Made by a program: the position numbers and the translations under genes. Positions 52,960 through 61,659 of a DNA stretch of 64,000 nucleotides are shown here, piece by piece. The stretch is from contig NZ_JADEXS020000001.1 in NCBI RefSeq assembly GCF_015207005.2, positions 8,455,001-8,519,000 of the forward strand, given 5' to 3'. The stretch is from Desmonostoc muscorum LEGE 12446. Lineage in GTDB: Bacteria; Cyanobacteriota; Cyanobacteriia; Cyanobacteriales; Nostocaceae. The notes below the pieces were generated by a model. The model was given only the letters and a program-made list of their open reading frames with translations, ran no database searches and was not told the DNA's origin. How positions within the stretch are numbered: the stretch's first letter is position 1; each line of letters begins with the position of its first letter.

Positions 52960-53978
52960 GTGAGTGAGGTAGATATTTTAGGGATTGATTTAGGGACAAC
53001 CAATTCAGCGATCGCAATTTGGGAACCAGACACAGGACAGGCGAGAGTTTTGTCTAACTCAGAAGGCGATCGCCTCACTCCCTCTGTTGTGATGTTCGAT
53101 ACCCAAACAAATCAACCCATTGTCGGTAAATCAGCTTTGGGTTTCATCACCACTCACCCCAACCAAGTCATCTACTCCGTAAAACGCTTTATGGGCTGTA
53201 CCTTTCGTGACGAACGGGTACGCATCGACCAAACTCAAGTTACTTATACTATTGCAGAAGTGCAGCAGAGCAAAGTTGCTGTTTATGTTGGTGAAGAATT
53301 TTTTACACCTCCACAGATTTCTGCCCAAGTTCTGCGTAAGCTGAAAGAAGATGCTGAGGCAACTTTGGGTAAAATAATCTCCCAAGCTGTCATTACTGTT
53401 CCGGCTTATTTTAGTGAATCTCAGCGTCAGGCTACGAAAGAAGCCGGAGAATTAGCTGGGTTACGGGTTCGTCGAATAATTAATGAACCAACGGCTGCGG
53501 CTTTAGCGTTTGGCTTGGGTACAGAACCCCAAACAGTCGCGGTTTATGACTTGGGTGGTGGTACATTTGATATTTCAATTCTGAGAATTGAACATGGTTT
53601 GTTTCGGGTAAAGGCTACTAGCGGCGATACCCATTTAGGTGGGGATGATTTAGATTTAGCAATTATGAGTTGGATGAAGAAAGCGTTCAAGCAGCGGCAT
53701 GGTGTAGATTTACCTATTGCAAAAGATAATAGCTTGCGTTCCCAATTCAGAAAAACAGCAGAAATTGCCAAAATTGCACTGACCCAAGCCACAGAGTATC
53801 AAATTAGTATTCCAAATCTTTTTGCTGTAGAAAAACAGTATTTGGGGCTAGAAGCAACATTAACTCGTATTGAGTTAGAAAAACTTGTGCAACCTTTTAT
53901 CAACCGCACCTTAGATATCTGCGATGCAACTTTGAAAGAAGCAAAGTTGCAAGCCACAGACATTGACCAAGTATTGTT
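52960..53978 (+). pseudogene. Hsp70/DnaK-like protein, nucleotide-binding part (IS-interrupted)
   Basis: GTG at 52960 gives [20 protein letters not shown] (phosphate 1), then [54 protein letters not shown] and [20 protein letters not shown] (phosphate 2). It continues through [17 protein letters not shown] to ATDIDQVL, where the element interrupts just before the VGG adenosine motif. With one 6-bp duplicate removed the frame continues DQVLLVGGQTRLPAIKEALR. The C-terminal region is short, so it is an operon-specific Hsp70 relative rather than housekeeping DnaK. Confidence 0.92.
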
Positions 53979-55737
53979 TTGGACTTTGGACAAAAAGAAG
54001 TTTGTTCGCGAGTCACACTCGCGAACAAAAAACTAGTCATCAGAAATTACCCCAGTTATTTTACAAACTGAGTCAGACTGAGTTAAACGCCTAAAGCCTA
54101 AGAAAATTTATGCGGCTTTGACTTTAGCGAGTGTTGATTTTGACTTCTTCTTGACAACAGGATGCTTAGTTCGTTGTGTTTGAACTTGACCTTGAACTCG
54201 ACCGATGGAATTTCCTCTGGTTTTGGGAGAACGAGCGGGTGTACCAATCTCTGAAATAATTCTCTGAAAATCGCGTTGCACTACACTTGGAGTGGCAATT
54301 TTATCATTGTTTTGTTCTAAATAACGCTCCCATGGCCTGGGTAAGTGTGTTGCTAACTCCCTTGCCGCCCACAACTGTACGTAAGCTAGGATTACTAAAT
54401 GTATCCAATTTTCCTCATGCAAAACATCTGGAGTTTGAAACTGCGTCATCAACAAACGCTGCTTGCTAAATCGCAGCATGTGTTCAATATCAAACCTTTG
54501 TCTATAGCAATGGTTTGCAACCGTAGGTGAGATTTCTCCACGTTGCTCACCTATGACAATTAACCACATTGGTTTCCAGAGAGATTGATTAGTATCATCA
54601 GTCACATGAATTCTGAGCAGAGTAAAAGGATGACAATACATTTTTTGGTGCTTGGTTCCCCTCATCAACATTTGATGCCAAGCGAGTATGGTGATGTTTA
54701 AAAGACGACCCTTACAGGTTGTCTGCTGAATTTGTGTTGTCTCGTCGGGAGAGTGCCAAGTTTCAACATCAGCTAAATTAAACCGTTCACCGTATTTTTT
54801 TGGACAACCACGTTTTTTCTTTGACTCATCAACGGGTGGAGATTGGTAGAAAATTCGATTACTACGAACTCTGGCTATCACTACCACATTTTTGTGTTTG
54901 GATTGGTCAAACAGAAATGAACGCTGACTATAGGCGCTATCTGCTACTAAGACGCACAATTTTTCCTGCCAGGGCAGTGATGAATCAGACATTACTGAGG
55001 AAATTTGTTCACTACCCACATCAACACCAGTTTTATCAAGTGATACCCTTTCTCCTGATATTGGTATTGACCAAGGGGCGGCATTCCCAGTTTCTTTCTC
55101 TGGTAAGATAGAAAGTATCGAATAAGAATGACCAATATTAATCGGTTTGTTACCCTTGATAGTATTTGGCTGGTAAATATACCCACGTTCAGCTAAAGTC
55201 CTCGCGTAAGGACGCGGATGCGGTGTTGTATCAAGAGCGAATAAGTAAAAAGGGCGTTGTTGTGGTTGCTTAATTAACTCAGATACCACCCTAATTAAGT
55301 TATTGGGTTTTTCTTGTTCTTCTTGTTCTTCTTCTTCATTGTTCTTCTCCTGAATATTTGTATTAAATGATTTTTGAATTGCTTTATAAATAGAATTATA
55401 GCTTCTGGGAAACAAAGGACTTAAAGATAACTCCGCAATTGAATTGGCTCCCGTATTACCCGCAAGCGCATCCAACAAATCCATACAGGCGTCGCTACAT
55501 GAAGAAAAACAGTTGTAAATTTTTTGTCTAAAATCTTGAAATTGCGCTATTAATTGATTGTTATTAAATTTTGGCATAGCCATCAGTATTTACCCAAAGA
55601 TACTTTGTAGTTGATATTACTATTTGTTGGGGGTCTGATGGCTATGCTTTTTTCTGCTCGTCACTATAAACAAGATTAATCATTCATTTATTCGCGAGTC
55701 ACACTCGCGAATAAACTTCTTTTTGTCCAAAGTCCAA
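53979..55737. mobile_element. 1.76-kb IS inserted in the Hsp70-like gene
   Basis: Terminal repeats TTGGACTTTGGACAAAAAGA (53979) and the complement ending 55737 match for 25 bp. A hairpin TTCGCGAGTCACACTCGCGA follows inside each end. The 6-bp sequence ATTGTT is duplicated (53973-53978 and 55738-55743). It contains one transposase on the minus strand. Excision restores the host frame. Confidence 0.92.
54108..55583 (-). CDS. DDE transposase (IS4/IS701-like, cyanobacterial type)
   Basis: This 491-residue protein has FYLFALDTTPHPRPYARTLA (first Asp), KLCVLVADSAYSQRSFLFDQ (second Asp) and NHCYRQRFDIEHMLRFSKQR, where the Glu lies in a Y-(2)-R-(3)-E-like arrangement. The tail is Lys-rich (KKKSKSTLAKVKAA). 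A glutamate-rich stretch (NEEEEQEEQEK) lies at about 100. It is a DDE enzyme of the IS4/IS701 kind common in filamentous cyanobacteria; I cannot fix the subfamily. The frame is intact and the element's ends match, so it is probably active. Confidence 0.85.
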   Translation of the reverse strand: MAMPKFNNNQLIAQFQDFRQKIYNCFSSCSDACMDLLDALAGNTGANSIAELSLSPLFPRSYNSIYKAIQKSFNTNIQEKNNEEEEQEEQEKPNNLIRVVSELIKQPQQRPFYLFALDTTPHPRPYARTLAERGYIYQPNTIKGNKPINIGHSYSILSILPEKETGNAAPWSIPISGERVSLDKTGVDVGSEQISSVMSDSSLPWQEKLCVLVADSAYSQRSFLFDQSKHKNVVVIARVRSNRIFYQSPPVDESKKKRGCPKKYGERFNLADVETWHSPDETTQIQQTTCKGRLLNITILAWHQMLMRGTKHQKMYCHPFTLLRIHVTDDTNQSLWKPMWLIVIGEQRGEISPTVANHCYRQRFDIEHMLRFSKQRLLMTQFQTPDVLHEENWIHLVILAYVQLWAARELATHLPRPWERYLEQNNDKIATPSVVQRDFQRIISEIGTPARSPKTRGNSIGRVQGQVQTQRTKHPVVKKKSKSTLAKVKAA

Positions 55738-55743
55738 ATTGTT

Positions 55744-56774
55744 AGTTGGTGGACAAACCAGATTACCTGCTATTAAGGAAGCACTGCGCGATCGCTACGG
55801 TTGGACAATCAACGATTCTGTAAACCCAGACGAAGCTGTAGCTAGAGGTGCGGCGGTTCAGGGGGCAAGATTATGTGGTTATCTTCGGGAGGAGGTGAAA
55901 CTCTGGGACATAACACCCTTGTCTTTGGGAATTGAATTGGCTAACAGCAAGATGGATGCGATTATTTGTGCCAATGAACCGATACCAGTTACCAAGTGGC
56001 GCAAGGGTTCCCAAGCTTTTACTACTCAGCGTGACGGACAAGAAAGTATCCGCTTCCGCATTTATCAAGGTGAACGACCAATTGCAGGGGACAATGAATT
56101 TATCGGTGAAGTGGTTCTCAACCTAGCAACTACTCGTCCGGCTGGGGAGGTTCGGGTTAATTGTATGTTCAAAGTTGACCATGATGGTATTCTCCATGTA
56201 TTAGCAGAAGATATCACCACCGATGGACAACCTGTAGAGAAGACATTTGACCGCTTTTATCGCTTGACTCAACAAGAGGTAGACCAGAAACTTGAAGAAG
56301 CGAAAGTGCATGAAAATGAAGACGCTGTTACCAATCGGATTTTTCAGTTGGAAGAAGAAATAACCCGACTGCAACGTGTGATTAATCAAGATAAAACATC
56401 TGACAATCTACTGTTAGAAACTGGGAGCAACGCGAAAATGTTAGATCATCGCTTTTTGGGGCAGGGGGAGCAGGGGGAGCAGGGGGAGCAGGGGGAGTAA
56501 AGAGAGAAGTTGGTAATCTTTACTACAATAAATACTTGAGATACACTTAATTTCTTTCTCTTCCCCTGCCTCCCCTGCCTCCCCTGCCTCCCCTGCCTCC
56601 CCTGCCTGCCTCCCCTGCCTCCCCTGCCTCCCCTGCCTCCCCTGCTTGCCCACCTCACAAAATCGCATTGCTCCCTTAGAAACTTTAGAAAACTTGAAAG
56701 CAGCTATTAATAGCCGCGACGTTAACCAAGCAGAGGAACTACTTACCGAACTCAAAAGCAAAATCATCAACTAA
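55744..56774 (+). pseudogene. Hsp70/DnaK-like protein, C-terminal part with repeat insertion
   Basis: After the IS the frame resumes LVGGQTRLPAIKEALRDRYG, then NPDEAVARGAAVQGARLCGY, LWDITPLSLGIELANSKMDA (linker and substrate-binding domain) and a helical end (VTNRIFQLEEEITRLQRVIN). At about 56457 a G-rich repeat cassette interrupts, giving a false ending GQGEQGEQGEQGE. Beyond the cassette a shifted frame from 56655 reads SQNRIAPLETLENLKAAINS and NQAEELLTELKSKIIN to a stop at 56774, evidently the true C-terminus. So this gene carries two independent insertions. Confidence 0.88.
56457..56650. repeat. G-rich/C-rich inverted tandem-repeat cassette
   Basis: Four copies of CAGGGGGAG (56462-56497), then about 65 bp of AT-rich sequence, then about nine copies of CCCCTGCCT (56563-56648) in the complementary sense. 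The arms can form a long imperfect hairpin. Such cassettes are usually intergenic in Nostoc-like genomes; here it sits in a coding sequence. Confidence 0.85.
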
Positions 56775-56850
56775 TAATTTGTGCAATTTGCGGTAATCGC
56801 AGCGATAGATTTGTATAAAAAGAAGAACTTTAAATGCAGAATGTTAAAAC

Positions 56851-58161
56851 ATGACTCAAAATAATCGTCGCTGGACTATGATGGTCTACATGGCCGGAGA
56901 CAACGGCAAGGTTTTCGAGCAACTTCAAGGTAAACGCTTGATGGCTCCGATGGAGGCGCAAGGCTATCAAGACATTGCAGAGATGGAAGCTGTGGGGTCT
57001 ACTCCAGATGTGGCTGTTTTGGTGCAGTTTGATACTTTATCTGACCGCGAACACACATACCGCATATATATTCGCCCTTCAGAAGAACCCAGGCAAATTG
57101 AAAATATCCCAGAGCAGAATACGGGCGATCCTCGCTCATTACGAGACTTTATTGTTTGGGGAATTGAAAATTATCCCGCAGAAAACTACGCGGTGATTTT
57201 GTGGAATCACGGTACTGGTTGGAAAGAAGATGACATCTATGCTTTTGCGCGATCGCGTGGTGTTCAAGTGCAGGCGAGTGAAGATGAAGTGCGTTCCCTT
57301 ACCCGAAATAATCGAAGATTGTCTCGTGCTTTTTTCCTTTCCTCAATTACGGAAGTGCTGGAACTAGATGATGAAGATTCACGAGCGATCGCTTTTGATG
57401 ATTCGTCTTTAGACTTCCTGGATAATGCCAAACTTCAGCAGGCTTTTCAGGAAGCAGAAGCGATTACGGGTAAAAAAGTTAGCTTAATTGGCATGGATGC
57501 CTGTTTAATGGGCATGGTGGAAGTGGCTTACCAGTTGCGAACAAATGCTAATTATATGGTTGCATCGCAAGAGGTAGAACCCCTAACAGGTTATCCCTAC
57601 ATAGCAATTTTGCAGAATTTAACCGCCCATCCAGAAATGACATCGGAAGTATTGGCAAAGTTAATTGTACAGGAGTACGGGCGTTACTATGAGGGAGAAT
57701 CGCGGGGCAGTGTCACTCAAATTACTCAATCAGCGACTAATTTGAGAGTAGTTGAAAAACTAGCTGAGGCGTTGGGAAGATTGGCAGATATTTTGCGTCA
57801 ATTGGTGGTAGAAGAAGATATTTATACTGAGAAAGCGCTGTACCATGCTCAACGTAAAGCCGTGCGTTTTAAGGATAGTGATTTTGTAGATTTATATGAC
57901 TTTTTAAGTGTTTTACGGGATAAATATGCTGGGAATAGTGATGAATTAACCCAGGTTATTGATGAAGTGATGGATTTGATGATTGTTAAAGTTGAACCGC
58001 AATTAATTTTAGCAAATATGACTTCAGGTGTGAGATTTGAACGTGTGAAGGGGCTGTCGATTTATTCGCCAATGAGAGGTTATTGTCAGTTTTACGAGAG
58101 GTCAGATTTTGCTAGTTGTGGGTGGGGAGAGTTTTTGCAGAGGCTTAATGATTTGGTTTAA
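56851..58161 (+). CDS. Clostripain-family (C11) cysteine peptidase
   Basis: This 436-residue protein starts RRWTMMVYMAGDN, typical for C11. It has AEMEAVGSTPDVAVLVQFDT and a Cys-His dyad: NYAVILWNHGTGWKEDD (His) and KVSLIGMDACLMGMVEVAYQ (Cys). Downstream are YMVASQEVEPLTGYPYIAIL and SGVRFERVKGLSIYSPMRGY. No signal peptide is present, so it acts in the cytoplasm. C11 peptidases share the caspase-like fold with CHAT, cleave after basic residues and self-activate. Its place after CHAT, propeller and Hsp70 genes marks it as a second effector of the same system. The gene is intact. Confidence 0.93.
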   Translation: MTQNNRRWTMMVYMAGDNGKVFEQLQGKRLMAPMEAQGYQDIAEMEAVGSTPDVAVLVQFDTLSDREHTYRIYIRPSEEPRQIENIPEQNTGDPRSLRDFIVWGIENYPAENYAVILWNHGTGWKEDDIYAFARSRGVQVQASEDEVRSLTRNNRRLSRAFFLSSITEVLELDDEDSRAIAFDDSSLDFLDNAKLQQAFQEAEAITGKKVSLIGMDACLMGMVEVAYQLRTNANYMVASQEVEPLTGYPYIAILQNLTAHPEMTSEVLAKLIVQEYGRYYEGESRGSVTQITQSATNLRVVEKLAEALGRLADILRQLVVEEDIYTEKALYHAQRKAVRFKDSDFVDLYDFLSVLRDKYAGNSDELTQVIDEVMDLMIVKVEPQLILANMTSGVRFERVKGLSIYSPMRGYCQFYERSDFASCGWGEFLQRLNDLV

Positions 58162-58261
58162 GGATTGCGTATCAAGAGGAAGTAAAATATTTTGACCCAG
58201 TTAGATAGGAAAATGTAGCATTATTTTGTTTCCAGGTGTTAGCCTGCGATATATTCGATTT

Positions 58262-59182
58262 ATGACCTCGGAATTTCCAATTTTACTTGTTACACAAAAA
58301 GCTTATGAAGCATCCTCAAATGAAACTTTAGGTAGCAAATATAAGTTTTGGTTTGACCACGAAGAACTTGGTCGTTGTCTTTATAAGCAAAGCCGAGAAA
58401 ACCTGGGGGAAGACTGGGCAGAAAAAGTCGCATCAGAATTATGCGAACTATTGGGACTTCCCCATGCTGTTTATGAATTGGCTTCAACTTGGGAAGGCTC
58501 ACGCGGTGTAGTCTCACCCAACTTTTTATCACAAGGGGGGACGCTTGTTCATGGTAACGAGCTTCTTTCCTCAATTGTGCCGAACTACCCTGCGTTTGGG
58601 ACTTATGGTATATCACAACATACAATAGATGTAGTGCTGAGGGCGATCGCAGGCGAATCTGTAAATTTACCCATTGATTGGACACCGCCCTCTGGCATCC
58701 AAACAGCAGTAGATGTGTTTGTTGGCTATCTTCTGCTAGATGTGTGGGTTGGTAATGGAGACCGTCACCACGAAAACTGGGGGATTGTCCGAATGAAAAC
58801 AGCATCGACTTCAGAAGAAACGGAACACCTAGCACCTAGTTACGACCATGCTTCAAGTTTAGGACGCGACCTCTCTGACTCTCAAAGACAGAAACGCTCA
58901 GTTGCGGCTTATGCAAACAAATGTTTCTCAGCATTTTATGGCAGTGTTGATGATAGAAAGACTCTTAAAACTTTTGATGTGTTCTCACTCGTTGCTAATC
59001 GCTATCCCGAAGCAGCTTGTGTGTGGTTGGCGCGACTTGAAAATATTTCCCAAGCCAATATTTTAGATATTTTTAATCGCATTAACCGCTCGCGCATCTC
59101 TCCCGAAGCAAGTAATTTTGCTCAGTCCATTCTGGAAATCAATAAACACAGGCTACTTACCTTGAGGGAAACACTATCTTGA
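58262..59182 (+). CDS. HipA-like kinase-fold protein
   Basis: The ATG at 58262 (MTSEFPILLVTQKAYEASSN) is preferred over the TTG at 58226. It has 306 residues: KYKFWFDHEELGRCLYKQSR, VASELCELLGLPHAVYELAS, LLLDVWVGNGDRHHENWGIV (catalytic Asp and Asn of HipA kinases) and LAPSYDHASSLGRDL (metal-binding Asp). A helical C-terminus follows. No HipB-like antitoxin is adjacent, and the HipA N-terminal subdomain is absent. The next gene starts within its stop codon (TTGA), so the HIRAN protein is its likely partner. Confidence 0.85.
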   Translation: MTSEFPILLVTQKAYEASSNETLGSKYKFWFDHEELGRCLYKQSRENLGEDWAEKVASELCELLGLPHAVYELASTWEGSRGVVSPNFLSQGGTLVHGNELLSSIVPNYPAFGTYGISQHTIDVVLRAIAGESVNLPIDWTPPSGIQTAVDVFVGYLLLDVWVGNGDRHHENWGIVRMKTASTSEETEHLAPSYDHASSLGRDLSDSQRQKRSVAAYANKCFSAFYGSVDDRKTLKTFDVFSLVANRYPEAACVWLARLENISQANILDIFNRINRSRISPEASNFAQSILEINKHRLLTLRETLS

Positions 59183-59949
59183 AGACAACGAAAACATTAT
59201 TTTTAGCTTGGCAAGACCCTATTAGTCGCTTTTGGTTTACCATTGGTCGGTTAACCTTTGACCAAGGTATTTATCAATTTGTCTATACCCAAGGTGTAAA
59301 AGAGGCTGAAGAGAAATCTGCTTTTAAACCTTTGTCGTCTTTTCCACGCTTAGATGAAATCTATACATCAACTCAGTTATTTCCAGTGTTTGCTAATCGG
59401 TTAATGTCGCGATCGCGTCCCGATTATTCAAGTTTTATTGAATGGCTCAATATTCCGAATGATGAAAATGACCCAATTACAATTTTAGCCCGCAGTGGGG
59501 GCGAACGAGAAACAGATACACTCGCCGTTTTTCCTTGTCCAGAAGTTGATGAACAAGGACAGTACCATCTTTACTTTTTCTTGCATGGGTTACGACATCT
59601 GCCAAGTAGCGCTATTGAGCGGATTAATCAGCTTGAATTTGGGCAAAAGTTATGGCTAGCTCACGAATTTCAAAACCCCTATGATTCTCAGGCTTTAATT
59701 CTAGACACCGAAGACCATTACATTGTTGGTTATTGTCCGCGATATTTGCTTGCAGAAATTTTTGAGTTACTTGAACAAAATTCTAACTTAGAGGTGCAGG
59801 TAGAGCGTGTCAATAAACCTCCAACTCCGCTCCAATTTCGCTTGCTGTGTAAAATGAGTGTTGATGCTCAAGATGATTTTCGTCCCTTCTCAAGTCGTCA
59901 GTATCAGCCACTTGTTGCACAGATTGCAACTGCTATAAAATCTACTTGA
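59179..59949 (+). CDS. HIRAN-domain protein
   Basis: TTG at 59179 overlaps the stop of the HipA-like gene. It has 256 residues: TLFLAWQDPISRFWFTIGRL, TQLFPVFANRLMSRSRPDYS and LHGLRHLPSSAIERINQLEF. Residues about 140-225 then match a HIRAN domain (QKLWLAHEFQNPYDSQALIL, HYIVGYCPRYLLAEIFELL). HIRAN domains bind DNA 3' ends in HLTF-type proteins; bacterial ones occur beside kinases, nucleases and helicases. Pairing of HipA-like kinase with a HIRAN protein points to recognition of DNA damage or DNA ends, an inference from domain content only. Confidence 0.85.
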   Translation: MKTTKTLFLAWQDPISRFWFTIGRLTFDQGIYQFVYTQGVKEAEEKSAFKPLSSFPRLDEIYTSTQLFPVFANRLMSRSRPDYSSFIEWLNIPNDENDPITILARSGGERETDTLAVFPCPEVDEQGQYHLYFFLHGLRHLPSSAIERINQLEFGQKLWLAHEFQNPYDSQALILDTEDHYIVGYCPRYLLAEIFELLEQNSNLEVQVERVNKPPTPLQFRLLCKMSVDAQDDFRPFSSRQYQPLVAQIATAIKST

Positions 59950-59966
59950 AAGGTAGCAAAGCTATA

Positions 59967-60006
59967 ATAGTCTTAGAAATTCCTGTTGGGTAATTTCTAA
60001 GACTAT
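59967..60006. terminator. Bidirectional terminator between convergent operons
   Basis: A perfect 15-bp stem, ATAGTCTTAGAAATT at 59967-59981 and its complement at 59992-60006, has a 10-nt loop and is followed by TTGTTGT on the plus strand. It lies between the rightward HIRAN gene and the leftward response-regulator gene and should stop transcripts from both. Confidence 0.85.
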
Positions 60007-60051
60007 TTGTTGTCTCGCATAGAACAACTGAGACTTGTCAGTATATGAGCT

Positions 60052-61659
60052 TTACTGTGGCTGATCACCACCATTGGGTATCATTAAGACACTTGCTGCC
60101 GCAGCCAAAGATGTCCCACACCAGGGACAGCCAACTTGCAAGTTCTCAAGAGGGGAAACTTTATGACATCTGGGGCATTCTAAGCCATAAACTCCCTGCG
60201 GCATTGCAGAAGGTGGTGTTAATCGATGGTGTGCCACTGGTTGTGCTGCTAGTAAAGTTGCTGGTATAGCTGCTGGTAAAACTCCATCAATTAACCCTTC
60301 TTCTCTAGCTCGAATTTCCGTTTGAATTCGCAAATTTTTGTTTGCATCTGGGTAAACTCCCAGCAAATCGTAAATTTTTGTCCAGTAGTGACGTACTGTT
60401 CGTTCTGCAACATTCATGCGCTGGGCGATCGCTTTATCTTGTAATCCTTCCTCAAATGCGAGAGTCAGTACACTCAACCACTCTGGTTTGACTTCTAATC
60501 CTGAATAGATATCTTTGACATCTTTCGTATAAGTTAATCCTTGTAATGCCAAATCTACTCTGGTCAACATTTCTTCGACGGAAAGAGCTAGATCCGCAAC
60601 TGTAAAACCTCCTTCGTGAACACTAATCAAAGTCTTTAAGCGGACAAGCGCACGGGGATAGGTACTTTGCACTACAATATTAAGATTCGGATATTGCTGC
60701 ATTAATGTTTTGAGAAACTGAATTCCGACATCTATTTCAGCAGTTTTTCCGATCATTTGAGGCATAGACAAATCAGTAATCATCAAGTCAGGTAAACATG
60801 GATTGTTTGCGAAAATATTTAGTGCTTCCTGTGCAGTTTCAGCGCTGGTAATTTCTGCATTCGGATACTGTTGTTTAAGTACTTCAATTGTTCCAGATAA
60901 AACTAATTTGTGATCATCAACTACTAGGAATTTCTGTCTGTTATCTTGGGAAGCAGGTTGATTTAATCCTATCTGTGGGACATTAAAATTAATTCCAACA
61001 ACTCGCGTTTTGGGTAAACAACTAAATTGCTTTACAGCTTTAACCAAATCACCCCGAACAAAACTCTTTATCCCTTGACCATAAACTAACAACGGCTCAA
61101 AACCTGCTTCTATCAAAGGCTCCGCCAAATTCTCCACCAACGAAGCCAACCTCAAAACTTCGCCCATATCCTCCTCCTGCACCCTCTGACTCAACCTAAA
61201 CGCCAACTCCCGCGCCGCCTCATGCGGCTTGGTATACGCCAACGCTGTCCACTCCTGCGCCTCCCGCAAATCCTGTGTATCTGCGTCATCATCAGTCAAT
61301 CGCTGCGCCACATAATCCAGTAAAAACTCCCCCAACTCATCAAACCTTTCTTGCCCAAACTCCTCCTTCAATTCCCGCAACAACAAATTGCGATCGCTAA
61401 TATCCATCTCATACATTTCATAACCCACTTGCCGACACAACCGCGACAGCAACACATGAGCTACCGCAGTCCAAGGGGCTTCGGGAACAAAGTTTGCCCA
61501 AATTTGGTAGAGTAAATCGGGCGTAAGTACCAAAGGAAACGCCGCATGACGAGCCAAGTTGCGGTGTGCTTCCCCAAAATACTGGGCAAACCCTTCAATC
61601 CGTCGCTGGGCAATCCTGACTGCACGGCTTTGGTTAATGTCTGCGGTCACATCAGCCAT
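60052..61659 (-). CDS. Composite response regulator: helical conflict-type domain, REC, LuxR-type HTH, zinc ribbon
   Basis: The protein has 535 residues. Residues 14-215 are a helical domain (EGFAQYFGEAHRNLARHAAF, LTPDLLYQIWANFVPEAPWT, AREAQ-like WTALAYTKPHEAARELAFRL) also known from cyanobacterial STAND and formylglycine-enzyme-like conflict proteins. A receiver follows (FLVVDDHKLVLSG; Asp296 in PDLMITDLSMPQM), then an HTH at about 415-460 (LTLAFEEGLQDKAIAQRMNV, ERTVRHYWTKIYDLLGVYPD). A C-terminal zinc ribbon ends it (ECPRCHKVSP and GCPWCGTSL). It is the last gene of the VMAP-MoxR-vWA unit and overlaps vWA by 8 bp. It probably couples a phosphorelay to the system's expression. Confidence 0.88.
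   Translation of the reverse strand: MADVTADINQSRAVRIAQRRIEGFAQYFGEAHRNLARHAAFPLVLTPDLLYQIWANFVPEAPWTAVAHVLLSRLCRQVGYEMYEMDISDRNLLLRELKEEFGQERFDELGEFLLDYVAQRLTDDDADTQDLREAQEWTALAYTKPHEAARELAFRLSQRVQEEDMGEVLRLASLVENLAEPLIEAGFEPLLVYGQGIKSFVRGDLVKAVKQFSCLPKTRVVGINFNVPQIGLNQPASQDNRQKFLVVDDHKLVLSGTIEVLKQQYPNAEITSAETAQEALNIFANNPCLPDLMITDLSMPQMIGKTAEIDVGIQFLKTLMQQYPNLNIVVQSTYPRALVRLKTLISVHEGGFTVADLALSVEEMLTRVDLALQGLTYTKDVKDIYSGLEVKPEWLSVLTLAFEEGLQDKAIAQRMNVAERTVRHYWTKIYDLLGVYPDANKNLRIQTEIRAREEGLIDGVLPAAIPATLLAAQPVAHHRLTPPSAMPQGVYGLECPRCHKVSPLENLQVGCPWCGTSLAAAASVLMIPNGGDQPQ

Noticed and set aside
54800..55111. 103-codon frame antisense to the transposase in the Hsp70-like gene
   Set aside because: Shadow of a real gene on the other strand, with no supporting start signal.
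56441..56770. Minus-strand frames with GRQGRQG or GEAGEAG repeats
   Set aside because: Translations of the G-rich repeat cassette; low complexity and no gene context.
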